Below, in pieces: positions 22,839-34,290 of a DNA stretch of 64,000 nt; within the stretch, counting starts at the first letter, position 1; each line of letters starts with the position of its first letter. This stretch comes from Schistosoma mansoni (lineage: Eukaryota; Platyhelminthes; Trematoda; Strigeidida; Schistosomatidae), in NCBI RefSeq assembly GCF_000237925.1, contig NC_031496.1, positions 1-64,000 on the forward strand, written 5' to 3'. Under the pieces are notes generated by a model, which saw only the letters and a program-made list of their open reading frames with translations, had not been told where the DNA came from and made no database searches. Both the position numbers and the translations under genes were made by a program.

Positions 22839-22997
22839 AAGGCTTTTGTACAACTCTACAAACGCTGACTTGATGTCAACCTTATGACCAGTTTCAACCA
22901 AATGTTTCGCAATGGAGGAAGATGTTTGTCTATCCTGTGATCTTATTTGACCATTAAAATTCATTTGGCTCTGCAGTCATTTAGGTATGTGTTCCGC
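22839..22997 (-). mobile_element. Penelope-like element, continuation right of LINE insertion
   Basis: Reverse complement of the PLE GIY-YIG region at 39262-39430 (element words: GTGGCGGAACACATACCTAA, CATCTTCCTCCATTGCGAAA, CTGGTCATAAGGTTGA). Joined with 16310-16625 this is one 5'-truncated antisense PLE split by the LINE. Confidence 0.8.
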
Positions 22998-23240
22998 CAC
23001 CCTTATCCTTAACCTACCCTGGTAATGCTGATTTATTATCCGGAGTAGTCATCACATTGTTTTTGTGTACTTTATTTATTTTCTTACCTTAATCTGTCTA
23101 GTTGACCTTTTAATTTTCACATAAAAATGTCTTAACAAGTATATGTGTGATCAGATTGTTCGAAATGTATTGCGCTAATATATCATCACATAATTCTGAT
23201 AAACTTCGTCTTCTCATTTCATTATCGAAATTTATCAAAG
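22998..23240 (+). repeat. Inverted second copy of the PLE 3' region (pseudo-LTR)
   Basis: This is the reverse complement of 16310-16545 and also matches 39510-39725 in sense. It sits directly at the 5' break of the antisense PLE, in opposite orientation. That gives the PLE inverted terminal copies of its own 3' UTR, an arrangement known for Penelope elements. Confidence 0.75.
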
Positions 23241-23259
23241 GGACTAATTGTTTTAACTT

Positions 23260-23585
23260 CTCAAATAACAGTTTGCTACATGAGGAATGCTAGTTCACAG
23301 GCAAGATCAAATTGTTACAGCAGGTGCAATTTCCACTGTAGTAAATTTCTCGGCTGGGTTGATATTTTATGAGAAATGTATGTAGATGGTTTTGGTAAGA
23401 AACGTGTTGTCAGTATCACAATTAGCGCGCCTATGAAGGTGGCTTCGCGGCAAACAACTGATGGTCGAGAATAGATCCATCTAAAGTTGGGGGCTTTTAG
23501 AAGCTTCAACCTTATATCCCTCTGGAATATGTGAAGCTTTAATAATGGTGCAGGACGAAGTCACCCGTTCCATATCTGTTTTCAG
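23260..23585 (-). mobile_element. Antisense 3' end of the CR1-like LINE
   Basis: About 325 bases that are the reverse complement of 22470-22810, the last part of the complete LINE's 3' UTR, at good but imperfect identity. Together they form a roughly 1.1-kb inverted pair (22470-23585) around the PLE pieces. Confidence 0.75.
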
Positions 23586-23589
23586 TGGC

Positions 23590-25713
23590 GTATCTCAAAT
23601 ATACGGAGATCCTAAAATTGTTACGGAACTATTTGGTGAACACTTTCGTTCGTCATTAACTGATGAAAAACCACTAAATTATTCTGAACTAATCCTAACA
23701 TCTCTCTGTGAGATTGCGAATGTAGGCTTCAATGTACAAAATAGCTCTAACGCAATTAGTATGTTTAAACACTCATACATTGGTGGACCAGATGGTATTC
23801 CGGCTAGCATGTTAAAGCGTAAAGGTGATGATATGTGTGTTTTACTTCTCGAACTGTCCGCGATATCACTCTCTACAGCGTGTTACCCTACTACCTGGAA
23901 AACTACACACATCGTTCCCAAAATTAAAACAGGACCTAAAGCAAATGTTGAACATTACCGACACAAAACATAACTTCGGTGGTATCTAGAGTGATGGGAA
24001 AAGTAGTTAAGGCAGCGGTAGTCCAACATCAAGTTACTAATATTCTCATCTCGGTCTCCTAGCATTCATTTCTAAGGTCCAGATCATGCGATACATGCCT
24101 AGTTGACTACTTGAATGATATAACTGAAACGAGACAACGGACTCCTTGTATCAGTCCTGTTTTTAGATTTTGAGAAAGCTTTTGATAAGGCCCCACACAA
24201 AGACTTCTAGTCAAACTGCTGTCCTTCAGAATCAACAACCCACTCTATTCACGGTTTGTTTCACTCTTAAAGGAACTCAAATAAATGGTGAAGTACAACG
24301 ACTGTCTCGTCATCCAGAAGGGTGTATTAGGCCCACTCTTGTTTCTCATGTATATAAACGATATATGTCACACCATAAAACTTGGGAAACTGTGCTTATA
24401 TGCTGATGATCTCAAAATATTATATGGCTATGAACTATAACTTCACTTAAATAAAAGTAAAGTCCAGACACTTAATTCATTACATGATCTAGGTATTAAT
24501 TACACAGGAAGCATAAAATTTGAAGCATATGCCTCCTCTGTCACTTATAAAGCTAGACGTCTAATTGGCTTCACAACGAAAAATTTCTTTACGATAGAGG
24601 CTAAGCTTACCCTTTATAAAATATGTGTACGACCTTTCCTTGAATACTGCTTTTTTATCTATCCTAATATGAATACCATAGAGATATTCAAAGACGCTCC
24701 ACATGCCAACTGCTTAGAAGTAACTCAACTCTTGATTACGCAGGTAGATGTAAGCACCTCTCTTGAGAACCTATATGGCACCGTAGGCTAAGGAACAATC
24801 TGATATTTCTCTACAGAGCGATAAATACACCCTCATTTCTAACCTCCTGCCCTACTATGATCTATGACCCAGCTTATAGACTGAGAAACAACGCATAAAC
24901 GTTATTTACCGTAAAGCACCAAAGACAAATGCGTTGTAAGTTTTTTACAGTGCGGTATAGTTTATTGTGGAGCAGGTTGCCAATACCTATCCGCAACTGT
25001 GACACTTTTTACCAAATTTGAAAGGCTAATAACGTTGTTACTAGACTCTAAAGAGCCTAATCAACTGTCTCTTGTACTCCCTCCCACCAATGAGGCACTT
25101 TATTATGGACAGCCCAATATCTAGACGAAACAAGAATATGACGAACTCCATCGTTATTAGTGCGAATGTAACCAAATTACAGAACGCGTGGTTTATCCTC
25201 TCCCACTACTCATTGATTATTAATCATGAACTTCTGCTCCCAACCCTCATTTTCAGACTACGAACCTTTCTAATGGTCAGAGATACATTATTTTTCCTAA
25301 GTGTCATGTCTTTTAATTTTTTTTCTATTACAGATAGACAGATAACTCACTAATCTTACGGATACTGATCAACTAAGGTCGATCAAAGGAAGCTCAAAAT
25401 GTTCCGAATTCCTGTGAGTTGCTCAGTGTTTTCCCTTTGTCACCCTGAAAATCTTGCAATCGTATACTCTCTCATATCCTTTTATTTGCCATTAATTCTT
25501 ACCACCTCTTAACCACATATCATCTGACCTGTCTTGTATAGCTTATACCATCACTTATCTTCATAGTAGCATGACATAATAAATAGATGTCTAACCCATA
25601 ATACAAATGCTTTAGCCATCTGATTTGCTTGTAACATGGAACTAGTAGAGACAGTGTATTCTAAAAATGGGCTTTGATTAAAGCAATATTCATACTTAGC
25701 ACAAATGTAAGGG
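23590..25713 (+). mobile_element. Truncated, broken copy of the CR1-like LINE ORF2 and 3' UTR
   Basis: Matches the complete LINE from about 19560 to 21865. The best open stretch, 23545-23973, corresponds to the linker and RT start (GPDGIPASMLKR). Several frame breaks follow. A deletion of about 140 bases lies near 24437, just after a retained YADD. The 3' UTR words at 25560-25710 match those at 21710-21860. The endonuclease is missing. Confidence 0.85.
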
Positions 25714-26049
25714 AGCCTTTCAAATTACAACGACACTTAGAAATTACGATTAAAATATAACGATTGATGCTCTAGCATCTGCCAACTACTCACAATGTTG
25801 TACAACAATGCGCTTTTTCTTCTCCATAAATTTCTTTGGACAAATACCATTTATAACCTGGATAGCAGTTTTTGTGTGGTGTGTTGTGGAAATGAAGGCG
25901 AACACAGGAGATTTTGGGGTTATGCCAAAGGTGTTCTAAGAGTGGATGAAAAATTAAATAAATCGGTGTGTATATAGGCGAAAATTAGACAATTCGGCGT
26001 GTATTAGGGCAAAAAGTGGACGATTGAGCGATATTTGAAACGCAGAGCG
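25714..26049. other. No gene seen
   Basis: About 340 bases between the LINE copy and a coding-like remnant. Nothing recognised. Confidence 0.3.
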
Positions 26050-26099
26050 ACATAGAGGGTAAAATCTGCATTATTTTTTCCTTGGACAGGCGTAGAAGC

Positions 26100-26520
26100 A
26101 GACATTTTGGCTTGTTTCCCCCTTCATTAGTTGTTTTGGCAGTTCGTCAGAATCAGATGGTTGTCTTCAGGATGCGAATGATGATAGTGATCAACACTCA
26201 TTCGAAGAGCATACATCTAACTCGCCACCTCAACCTAGACAAAGAAGACGACGTCGGACGAATGCTTCCTTTCAAATGAATTCATCCTTCAGGTAGAGAT
26301 ATTGCCACTGTCAATCTGGATTTGGGGTCCGTGCAGTAAGTGGTAATCCAGAAGTCATCCTTATTAAAACCGTTTACAACCATCCCTGCACAGGAGGATA
26401 TATCTCTGTAGATTCTTCAAGACGACAGTTGACTCCAAGTGAACGATTATACTTAAGACCGTTTCTATTGATTACTCTTGGCACACGACATCCAGATTCT
26501 TGGGAGTTGCACAAGTAACT
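26100..26520 (+). pseudogene. Unrecognised coding-like remnant, possibly transposase N-terminus
   Basis: One frame reads an acidic, Ser-rich stretch (SSSESDGCLQDANDDSDQHS), a basic run (PRQRRRRR), an in-frame stop, then CHCQSGFGVRAVSGNPEVIL, NHPCTGGYISVDSSRRQL and LYLRPFLLITLGTRHPDSW. The C-x-C ... H-x-C spacing recalls the zinc-binding N-terminal domains of Mutator-like transposases, but I do not recognise the protein. It could also be a retroposed host gene fragment. Confidence 0.35.
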
Positions 26521-27611
26521 TACCAAGGATGATACAGTCAAAATGCCATCATAGTTGCACCCAGGTTGTAAAACTCACATTCTAATCGGTTGAGTTTAGA
26601 CTCGAAAAGATCAATAAAATTCTTCAGCTCGTCTAGCCAAACACTGAAGTAACGGTATTCAATGAAAACGGAAACAAAACTGTGATTTGCTTTAGTCGCA
26701 GGGAGAAAATAACAATCATATATTTCTGCAAGGGCAGGTGCACGCCATCTTCACAGGCATGATCTACAAGTTACAACATATACTGGCTCACAGTATGCAT
26801 CCCAAGCAAGGTCACTTAGTAATTATAATCTATAGAACTTAACAGCAGTTCGTTCTTTCAAATATACTGTGTATTCTTCAAAATATTTTCCAAAGGGGCA
26901 TGGCGTTCACGTTGCACACCAGATCCAATCTCGGCAAGAATTGTATTAGGATTTTGGTCGTGCTAAGTATTTATGTAATGCAGCTTCTTAAGTTTATAGT
27001 TGTTGTAAAGTAGACTTGTGGAGCGCCTGGTGCGAACTATAACCTTGGGAAAGCTCCTGTGTTTAGTTTGTTCCGGAAGTCAAGAGTTCCTCAACTTCAC
27101 TCTCAGAGCAAGATTCTGAAGAATAAAAAAGAAACCGAGGAGCAGCAAGGGATTTGGGTATGAACGATAACCAATGCTTAACATTTATAAGGGGAACAGA
27201 TGGAGGTACGATAAATTACTAGATTAAATTGATACTAACTCATGTTGCAAGAGTGAAATGTGATTAAGGGCTCCAGAGGAGAGAATGTAGTAATAAGCAA
27301 CAATGAGTTATGATATTTATGAAGGTGGAGTGGGTTCGAATGAAGGAGGAAATCAAGATTCGAATGAGGAAGAACAGGGAGTGCATATAGAGAGTAGTGT
27401 TAAGTAAAATAACAACCATATCCTTTACAGTCTGTTTTTTCATCATCCGATGCCTGTCACACAGTTTTCATGTAAAATTCTGAGTTAGCATGTTATAGGT
27501 TGTCTTAGTAGAATAGTTAATCCAGCACAAAAATTAAAAACATGAGTCTGAATGGTGAGTGTAGGAGAACAACCTCAATATCACAGATTGATTGACTTGT
27601 TCTCATCCATA
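26521..27611. other. No gene seen
   Basis: About 1.1 kb. A minus-strand phrase near 26895-26945 (ILAEIGSGVQRERHAPLENI) looks coding-like but has no support on either side. Confidence 0.3.
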
Positions 27612-27733
27612 AAGAGGCTGATACAGACAAAATGTTCTGCCCCACAAACACGGGTGGATTGAAATCATCGCCCTCACCATCAGTGCTTTCTGGTCAGTAA
27701 CTCCACCCTTCCTCTTTTTATGATGTTAGGCTC
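27612..27733 (-). mobile_element. Antisense fragment of the CR1-like LINE 3' UTR
   Basis: Reverse complement of 21855-21965 (AGCCTAACATCATAAAA, GTTACTGACCAG, TTCAATCCACCCGTGT, GGGGCAGAACAT). A third copy of this part of the 3' UTR, inverted relative to the complete element. Confidence 0.75.
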
Positions 27734-30700
27734 ATTTACGCCTATTATTTTTTGATATATATCTTACTTCACACAATGCTCTATGTTTCACATTGTTGGA
27801 AAACACTATTTCTATAAGTACCATTTTACAAGCTTACCAGACAGTTACAAATTATGGACTGCGGGTAAGGCTTCGATGCAATACTTTAATTGACTGTGGT
27901 GTGAAGTATAGGTTGCCAGTCAGAGTATAGGCATTAGGAAGCGTATAATGTAAGATAGTTGCTTATCAAGGTTGGCGGAAAAGTGTAGATTTATATTAGT
28001 TACAGATAAGACAAGATAACGAGTGGTGAAATAATATTAATGGCAATGCAATATAGTGAACAGAAGAGTAAGAAGCTAATAAAGAATAGACAAGAAGTAT
28101 ATCACACTAAATTCGTATTGATATTCTTTTGTCTTATCCTGACCGGTTGATGGGTAATCGATCCTACAGACCTTGCGTTTTCAGAAATAGCATTTATTAA
28201 TCAGACTTATGAGACCAAAAACTTGAGTAAATAACGAATAATGAAAATTTTATCTTAAAGTATTTCACCATTACAGCTAGTGGTTACTGATAGTCTTCGG
28301 CAAGATATGCTTGTGAGAATTTCAATGGCCACCTGCCGTCCTGTTATAGTATTTTGCATTCACATTCCAAAGATCTAGTTCGTGAAGTTAAGTGTCTGCC
28401 TATTTGCCTCTACAAGCATCGTAGATTTACTTCGACACAGCAGCCAGTAGAGAAGGAACTATATAATGGACTTAGTTCTTGATGTGTCGGGCAACGTGCC
28501 AACTCCTACAGGGAGTGAAGATCTGCTTGAGAAGTTAACTCATAACTACCACATAATCCATGCTCTTAGTAGACCTCCGGCCAACAAACTTACCCGTTCA
28601 TACCTCAAAGCATCGGAAGACGTATGAACATATGTTAGGAGTTCGATCGGTGGTAATGGTGATGCTACATCGTCAGAATCCATTGTTCTCACTGACCATA
28701 GCTATGCTTCTTGATGACAGGAAGTGTTGATATTGTAATCTTCCAGTTTCGTGTATACCCATTTATATGAACATCAACTTGTTCTTACATCGTTACAGCA
28801 TGGAAAGTCTAACGTGCAGCCTTACGTGGCTGTAAAACATAGGGATGTTGGTTCGCGTTGATGTGTAACGATTTCCAGGCTAGCACCCGTTTACCAAATA
28901 CTGCAACCTTGGACATGGTGTATTAAACTAATGGGTCAAACTCCGTACTGTTGTACCGTCGTTAAGGTGATTTTGCTCAGATTTTGTCTCGAAATGTACG
29001 AATAAAATTGGGTGTTTGAAATCAGCTGACTATATTATTGGAAAAAGCATAGACTCACAGTTTTTATCTATGTTCTTTCTTCAAAAATCAGAGGCTCTAT
29101 CTATTCTTTCCTCTTAGTAGTTTGCCGTAAATAAACTAATAGCCCTTTCTTCCTGTAATCAATTAAGAATAATTTTTATTCGCTTGAAAAACTAGCAGGA
29201 CTCAGATATCTATTACGTACACCTATAATGACTAAAAAACAATGTATACTAGCTGTTTGTTGATCGAACCACAAATAGGAGTGAGTGACCGCGAGTAATT
29301 CATGAGATACTTGTGTTACAGGTATGTGCATTTTCGGAATTAATTCCGTCGCTGACCATCCCATCCTCTAGTTACGCAGAAAATTGATAGAATACATGTA
29401 AAATTTGTATCATTGTATTGACAATTATTTATAACAATAAATAATAACATGAATACAAACTTCGCTTTTAGTGTGCAGACTCTGGGTATCTAATCTCGTT
29501 TTGTGCGAATATTACGCTTGATTTTAGTTAATTAATAAATCCGTCAAACTCCATGAAATTGCCAAGAGAAGTAAAATAATGATTAGTAAACTAGTACGAT
29601 GAACATATACATGAAACTGAACAAATGTGTGTTAATGTACAAAATTCTTGTTTTCGTGACTGTTTTGTACTTTGTGACTTCTTGCACTATGGAGAAGCCG
29701 GAGTTCATAAATCTAATATCTGGTTGTGGAATCTCGCAAATTCCAGTAATAAGGCAGCTACCTTGACTTAATTTAGAATATTTCAAACAACTGCAACGTG
29801 GCTCTGATAATCAATCACATTTTATTTCTCCCAAATTTCAATGCACTTGATTATTTTAATTGGGAAATCATACATTTGAATGAGTTATCCGAATCACTTT
29901 ATGTCAGTACTTATTTCTGCTATTGGCTTCCTCTGAAAGAAATCTGAAACTGTACAAGAAGTAATAGCGCTGTGTTTGCTTAGTCTCTGGTAAAAGCTCC
30001 ACAAAAATATACCTTCCGCACATGAGTCTGATTTATTTCTTACAATATTGTTATTTGGTGGCTTCTATGTCTAGCTGTAGAACGTAATATTAACAACTCG
30101 GTGTGTATTGTAATCACCTAAAGCAGATATATAACAACTGCAACCCCAAGGACAGCTAATATCTTCACTATTGACCTATTTCTGACATAAAGGTAGAACA
30201 AAGTCGTAAAAATCAGCGAAATTTTCAATGGGGAAGAGAAAAAACATAAAACTCTATAGTGGTATCGCTACCTGTCTAGCAGCTTTTGTAGCCTTGACAA
30301 CAGCGCAGTTTTAATGATGATACATGTTTTAACCACGTCATTTCACACAAAAATACATCATTAGTCTGCTCCTAGTGTATAGATGGGTGAAAATCAATAC
30401 CATCCTGAGATGCGATTGTGGAAAAATTACTGTAGTAGCACCTAAATTATGAATTTCCAAGGATTTCGCAATACCTTGTACCGCGAAATTAGAAACCGTT
30501 TTGCACTTAGTTTTGAAATCAGAAAATAGGCTTTCAAATTTTTTTAATAATCAATTCGGACTTTTGGCTGTGCAAAAAGTAGCGCAAGAAAATGTTGCGC
30601 TACCACGGTGTTATTTCCATCAATGCCGACCTAGGGGATTTATCGTTCTCGTGTACACCATTGTTGACCTTCTCTTCACGTTAATTGTTAAATATATTTT

Positions 30701-31040
30701 TTTCAGCGATTATCTGCTTGGCTTCAAAGTTCTCGTGGTTAGGAACCGATGCCACTACAATCTCACAGGTCGAAATCTCACATCATGAACACTTCGTTCT
30801 ATGAGTTAGAAAAAACTTACTTTCTCCATGAAAATTCCCCTGACGATTGTCTCTTCAGGGCTTGATATCGAGCTAGTGACCATTGAGAGTACGAACACCA
30901 GCTCATACTAAATTAGCAGTGCGATCAACGCAAATTCAAATCTTCAATTTATGTGAAGACGTCTTGGCTCATTCACCTCAGAATTTTTCTGAATGACGAT
31001 CAAAATGTACCAACGACCTCACACTACCATCCTCAGAGTT
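27734..31040. other. Intergenic stretch without recognised genes
   Basis: 3.3 kb of AT-rich DNA. The frames at 30501-30788 and 29583-29786 are short and show no family resemblance, low complexity or splice support. I see nothing I can name. Confidence 0.35.
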
Positions 31041-31044
31041 TTTG

Positions 31045-31612
31045 TGCCACCTCTTCAAAGGGAACATAATTACCTTAGACAAAGTAGAAAGACAGGCAGC
31101 TAAGTGGGTGAAGGGGTTGAATAATAAATCTCATGAAGACAGACTCCAATACTTGAGGTTATTCTTGCTGGGCCATAGGCAAATAAGAGGTGACATAATA
31201 ATGACACACAACATGCCAGGCACACCAAGTCACTCCAAGACGAACAATACCAGAACATCAATATCACACACCTTGAGGTGATCCCCAGGAAACTGTACAT
31301 CAGTTGGTGAAAAACCACATACTCTCTCGTAGATTCGAACTAGAATTTTCCCTCATTTAGATTGCTCTTCCGGTTGAAGTGACCGTAGCCTCCTAATGGC
31401 TAGCTTTCAAAGGATACTCGGCATACAAACACTCATCTAAAGACTATAATCTACCAAACGGATTAGCTGTATCTGATGGATGTCTTGGAACTTAACTGCT
31501 ATTGTCATTGATAAATATATTTTTTGTTACATCCCGATGAGTATAAAATTTTTATTTCTGACGTTCCATGACCTTATGTAGGTCACTTATTCAGAGTAAA
31601 TAAATAAATGAA
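31045..31612 (+). mobile_element. CR1-like LINE C-terminal fragment with 3' UTR
   Basis: The frame at 31075-31200 gives LDKVERQAAKWVKGLNNKSHEDRLQYLRLF and then GHRQIRGDIIMTHNM, the conserved end of CR1/Jockey-type ORF2 proteins. A UTR follows, ending in GTAAATAAATAAATGAA. Confidence 0.65.
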
Positions 31613-31671
31613 ACTGGTTGACACAAGTTCAAACAGAACTTTTCTTTCTTCTGTACTACTTAAACTCTGTC

Positions 31672-31765
31672 AATTTATTTCGTTTATTTATCTCTATAAG
31701 TGACTTACGTTAAACCATGAAACGTCAGAAGAGCAATTTTTATACTCATGGGGATATAAAAAGGT
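31672..31765 (-). mobile_element. Second LINE 3' end, inverted
   Basis: Reverse complement of 31536-31612 (GAGTATAAAA, CTGACGTT, CATG, AGTCACTTAT, AAATAAA) with moderate divergence. It makes an inverted repeat around a ~60-base spacer, i.e. two 3' ends facing each other. Confidence 0.65.
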
Positions 31766-32399
31766 ATAGTTTTTATTAACTTTCTACCCAGTGCTCAATT
31801 CACTCGAAAGTATCAAGTCTAACATTGACATCGATACCTATGTGCTAATATCATTGTCACATATGAGTACCTACTTCCTATCATGTTTGCTGTCATCCGG
31901 TTTCTCCCTTTATCCTTACGCTTCGGCCCTTTCATGATATCCACATTACCATTATTTAACTTCTTTGTTAATAAGTTCTTGAAGCAACCGTTCTTTCTTG
32001 GCATTCGAAACTTCTTTATTTTGCAACAAGCCAACCTCCTGTCTAGTACGAGGGTTGATGGTATCCAGGATCTTTACTTCTTTGAGACAAACTCATATAA
32101 ATTACAGGATGTAATGACTTTCAAATGACTGCAATACTGGCTATAATTAGTTCAATTGACTGCTTAGACTCCCGTGTATTGAACATCACTACCTGGAATC
32201 GTACCAAAAGAAGTGAGCGCAACGAAATCAATCGGTTAATACAGGCCTGTTCCATAGATGTTGTATATGAAATATTTATGCTAATTGGGATTTCAAAAAC
32301 TTCAACAGTGCTACAAATTAAGCGAGATGGGATGCAGAACGAAATACAGTGCAATGATTGCGGAAGTAAGCCGTTGGTGCATCCATCTCAATGATTACA

Positions 32400-34290
32400 A
32401 AGATGGAGTGAACATGTTATGTAACTGCGCTCTACAAAACGTCTGTGTGTAGACTTGAACAGAGCCTTACACCCAATATAGAAGGTTTAAAACGTAGAAT
32501 AAATAGACTATAGCTAAATCCCGCACGGCTTACGAACGACAGTTGGCATACGATAGCCGTACCTCTCCGAATCGACTGTTTTCGTACGTTAAAAGGTGGA
32601 CGAAACGTAGTGATGGTATCCCCCCGTTACTGTTAAGCGAAAATTCAGTTTTATTGGCTGAATCTGATCTAGCGAAAGCGGAGACATTTGCTAACTATTT
32701 CAGTGAAGTCTACTCTACATGTAGTGTTATAACTACTTGTCCCGTCGACAACGAGATACCAGCCATAGGATCTTTACACGTGACAGAGGATATTGTTCTT
32801 CCTTTGATAACTATCCCAAAACCTTGTAAGATAATGGGCCCCGATGGGTTACACCTACGTTTGCTGTCGTCGCTTGCGGACATTATCTCAAGACCGCTCA
32901 CGATGCTCTTCAACATGTCCCTTTCACAGGCTCAACTACCTAGAGACTGGAAAGACGCCATAGTTAGTCCTATATTTAAGGATGGTCAGAGACGGATCGT
33001 ATCTAACTACCGGCCTGTTAGCCTGACCAGCATAGTAGTTAAGTTACTTGAAAAATTAATTCGGGCTAAGCTACTGAGTCACATAGATTCGTACAATCTG
33101 TTAACTCCCGAACAACATGGGTTTCGTAACAAGTATTCATGCTTAACTAACTTACTCATTGCGAAAGAGGATTGGATGGATGCCCTAGACAACGGCATGT
33201 TTGTCGACGTGATATTCATGGACCTTAGCAAAGCGTTTGACAAGGTTTCACACTTAGGTCTTATGCAAAAGCTCTCGAGCTTTGGTATAACAGGTGCTAT
33301 ACAGGAATGGATAGGAAGCTTCTTATGTGACCGCAGACAGAGAGTGAGGGTCAATGGAACGCTATCCGAATGGAAACCGGTCAAAAGTGGTGTACCTTAA
33401 GGCACCATCTTAGGCCCTTTACTTTTCCTTCTGTATATTAATGAACTACCTTTACTACTTAAGTCGTCGACGTTATTGTTTGCGAATGATGCTAAAATCT
33501 GGAGAACAATAAGAAATGAGACTGATCGTTGTTATCTACAAGCAGATTTAGATGAGTTAATTAGGTGGGCTCATGATTGGGGCCTGGAAGTCAATTTCAG
33601 GAAGAGCGTGTTCATGCACATCGGGCACGATATTAGTTACCACTATACCAATAATGGTACATCTCTTCCACGTTCAAGAGCACAAAGACTTAGGAGTAAC
33701 TATAAGTCACGACTTGAAAGCCACTACTCACTGCAATGCGGTTGCTTCCAAAGGCTATCGCGCGCTATGGTCGCTTCGCAGAGCATTTAAATGCTTCGAC
33801 GAGGATATGTTTCGAATTTTATATCCTACCTATGTAAGGCTACTCTTAGAATACTGTATCCAAGCAGCTAACCCATGTCTGATAAAGGATACTAAATCGC
33901 TTGAGCGTGTCTAGCGTGTAGGGAAAAAATTATTAAAGGGTCTTTCTAAACTCCCTTACGATGAGCGTTTAAAACGTCTAAACCATTTCCCTTTATCTTA
34001 TCGTAGGACACGAGGTGACCTTATACTGGCATTTCGTATATTTAATTATGATCTGGGTGTTAATATGTCTTATCTTTTTGCTCCCTCCAGCACTAATAAT
34101 TTCCGAAGATTCAAAAACCGCGATCTAATAAAATAAAGGTGGGGTACCGTTTTTCTCATCGAGTGGTCAATGACTGGAACGCTTTACCAGAACAAGTGGT
34201 ATCAGCACCATCAGTGAACACTTTCAAGTAGAAGCTGGACCTTCACTGGAAGGAAATCTGTCAGGATTAACACAGGTTCATCAACCTTCT
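32400..34290 (+). mobile_element. CR1-like LINE, second family, RT region
   Basis: The frame at 32543-33400 (first codon not ATG) covers the linker and RT: NRLFSYVKRW, GPDGLHLRLL, NYRPVSLTSIVVKLLEKLI, EQHGFRNKYSCLTNLL, FMDLSKAFDKVSH and SGVP. A stop replaces the usual Gln, and GTILGPLLFLLYINELP follows. The active-site line reads LLFANDAKIW, where FADD would be expected, so the second catalytic Asp pair is damaged. The C-terminal part runs on in another frame (CIQAANPCLIKDTKSLERV, GLSKLPYDERLKRLN, YRRTRGDLILAF). No endonuclease is recognisable upstream. This family is clearly distinct from the 16.6-kb LINE. Confidence 0.8.

Noticed and set aside
32543-33400. 285-codon frame as a host gene
   Set aside because: It carries RT motifs of a CR1-like LINE and ends at a stop inside the RT core.
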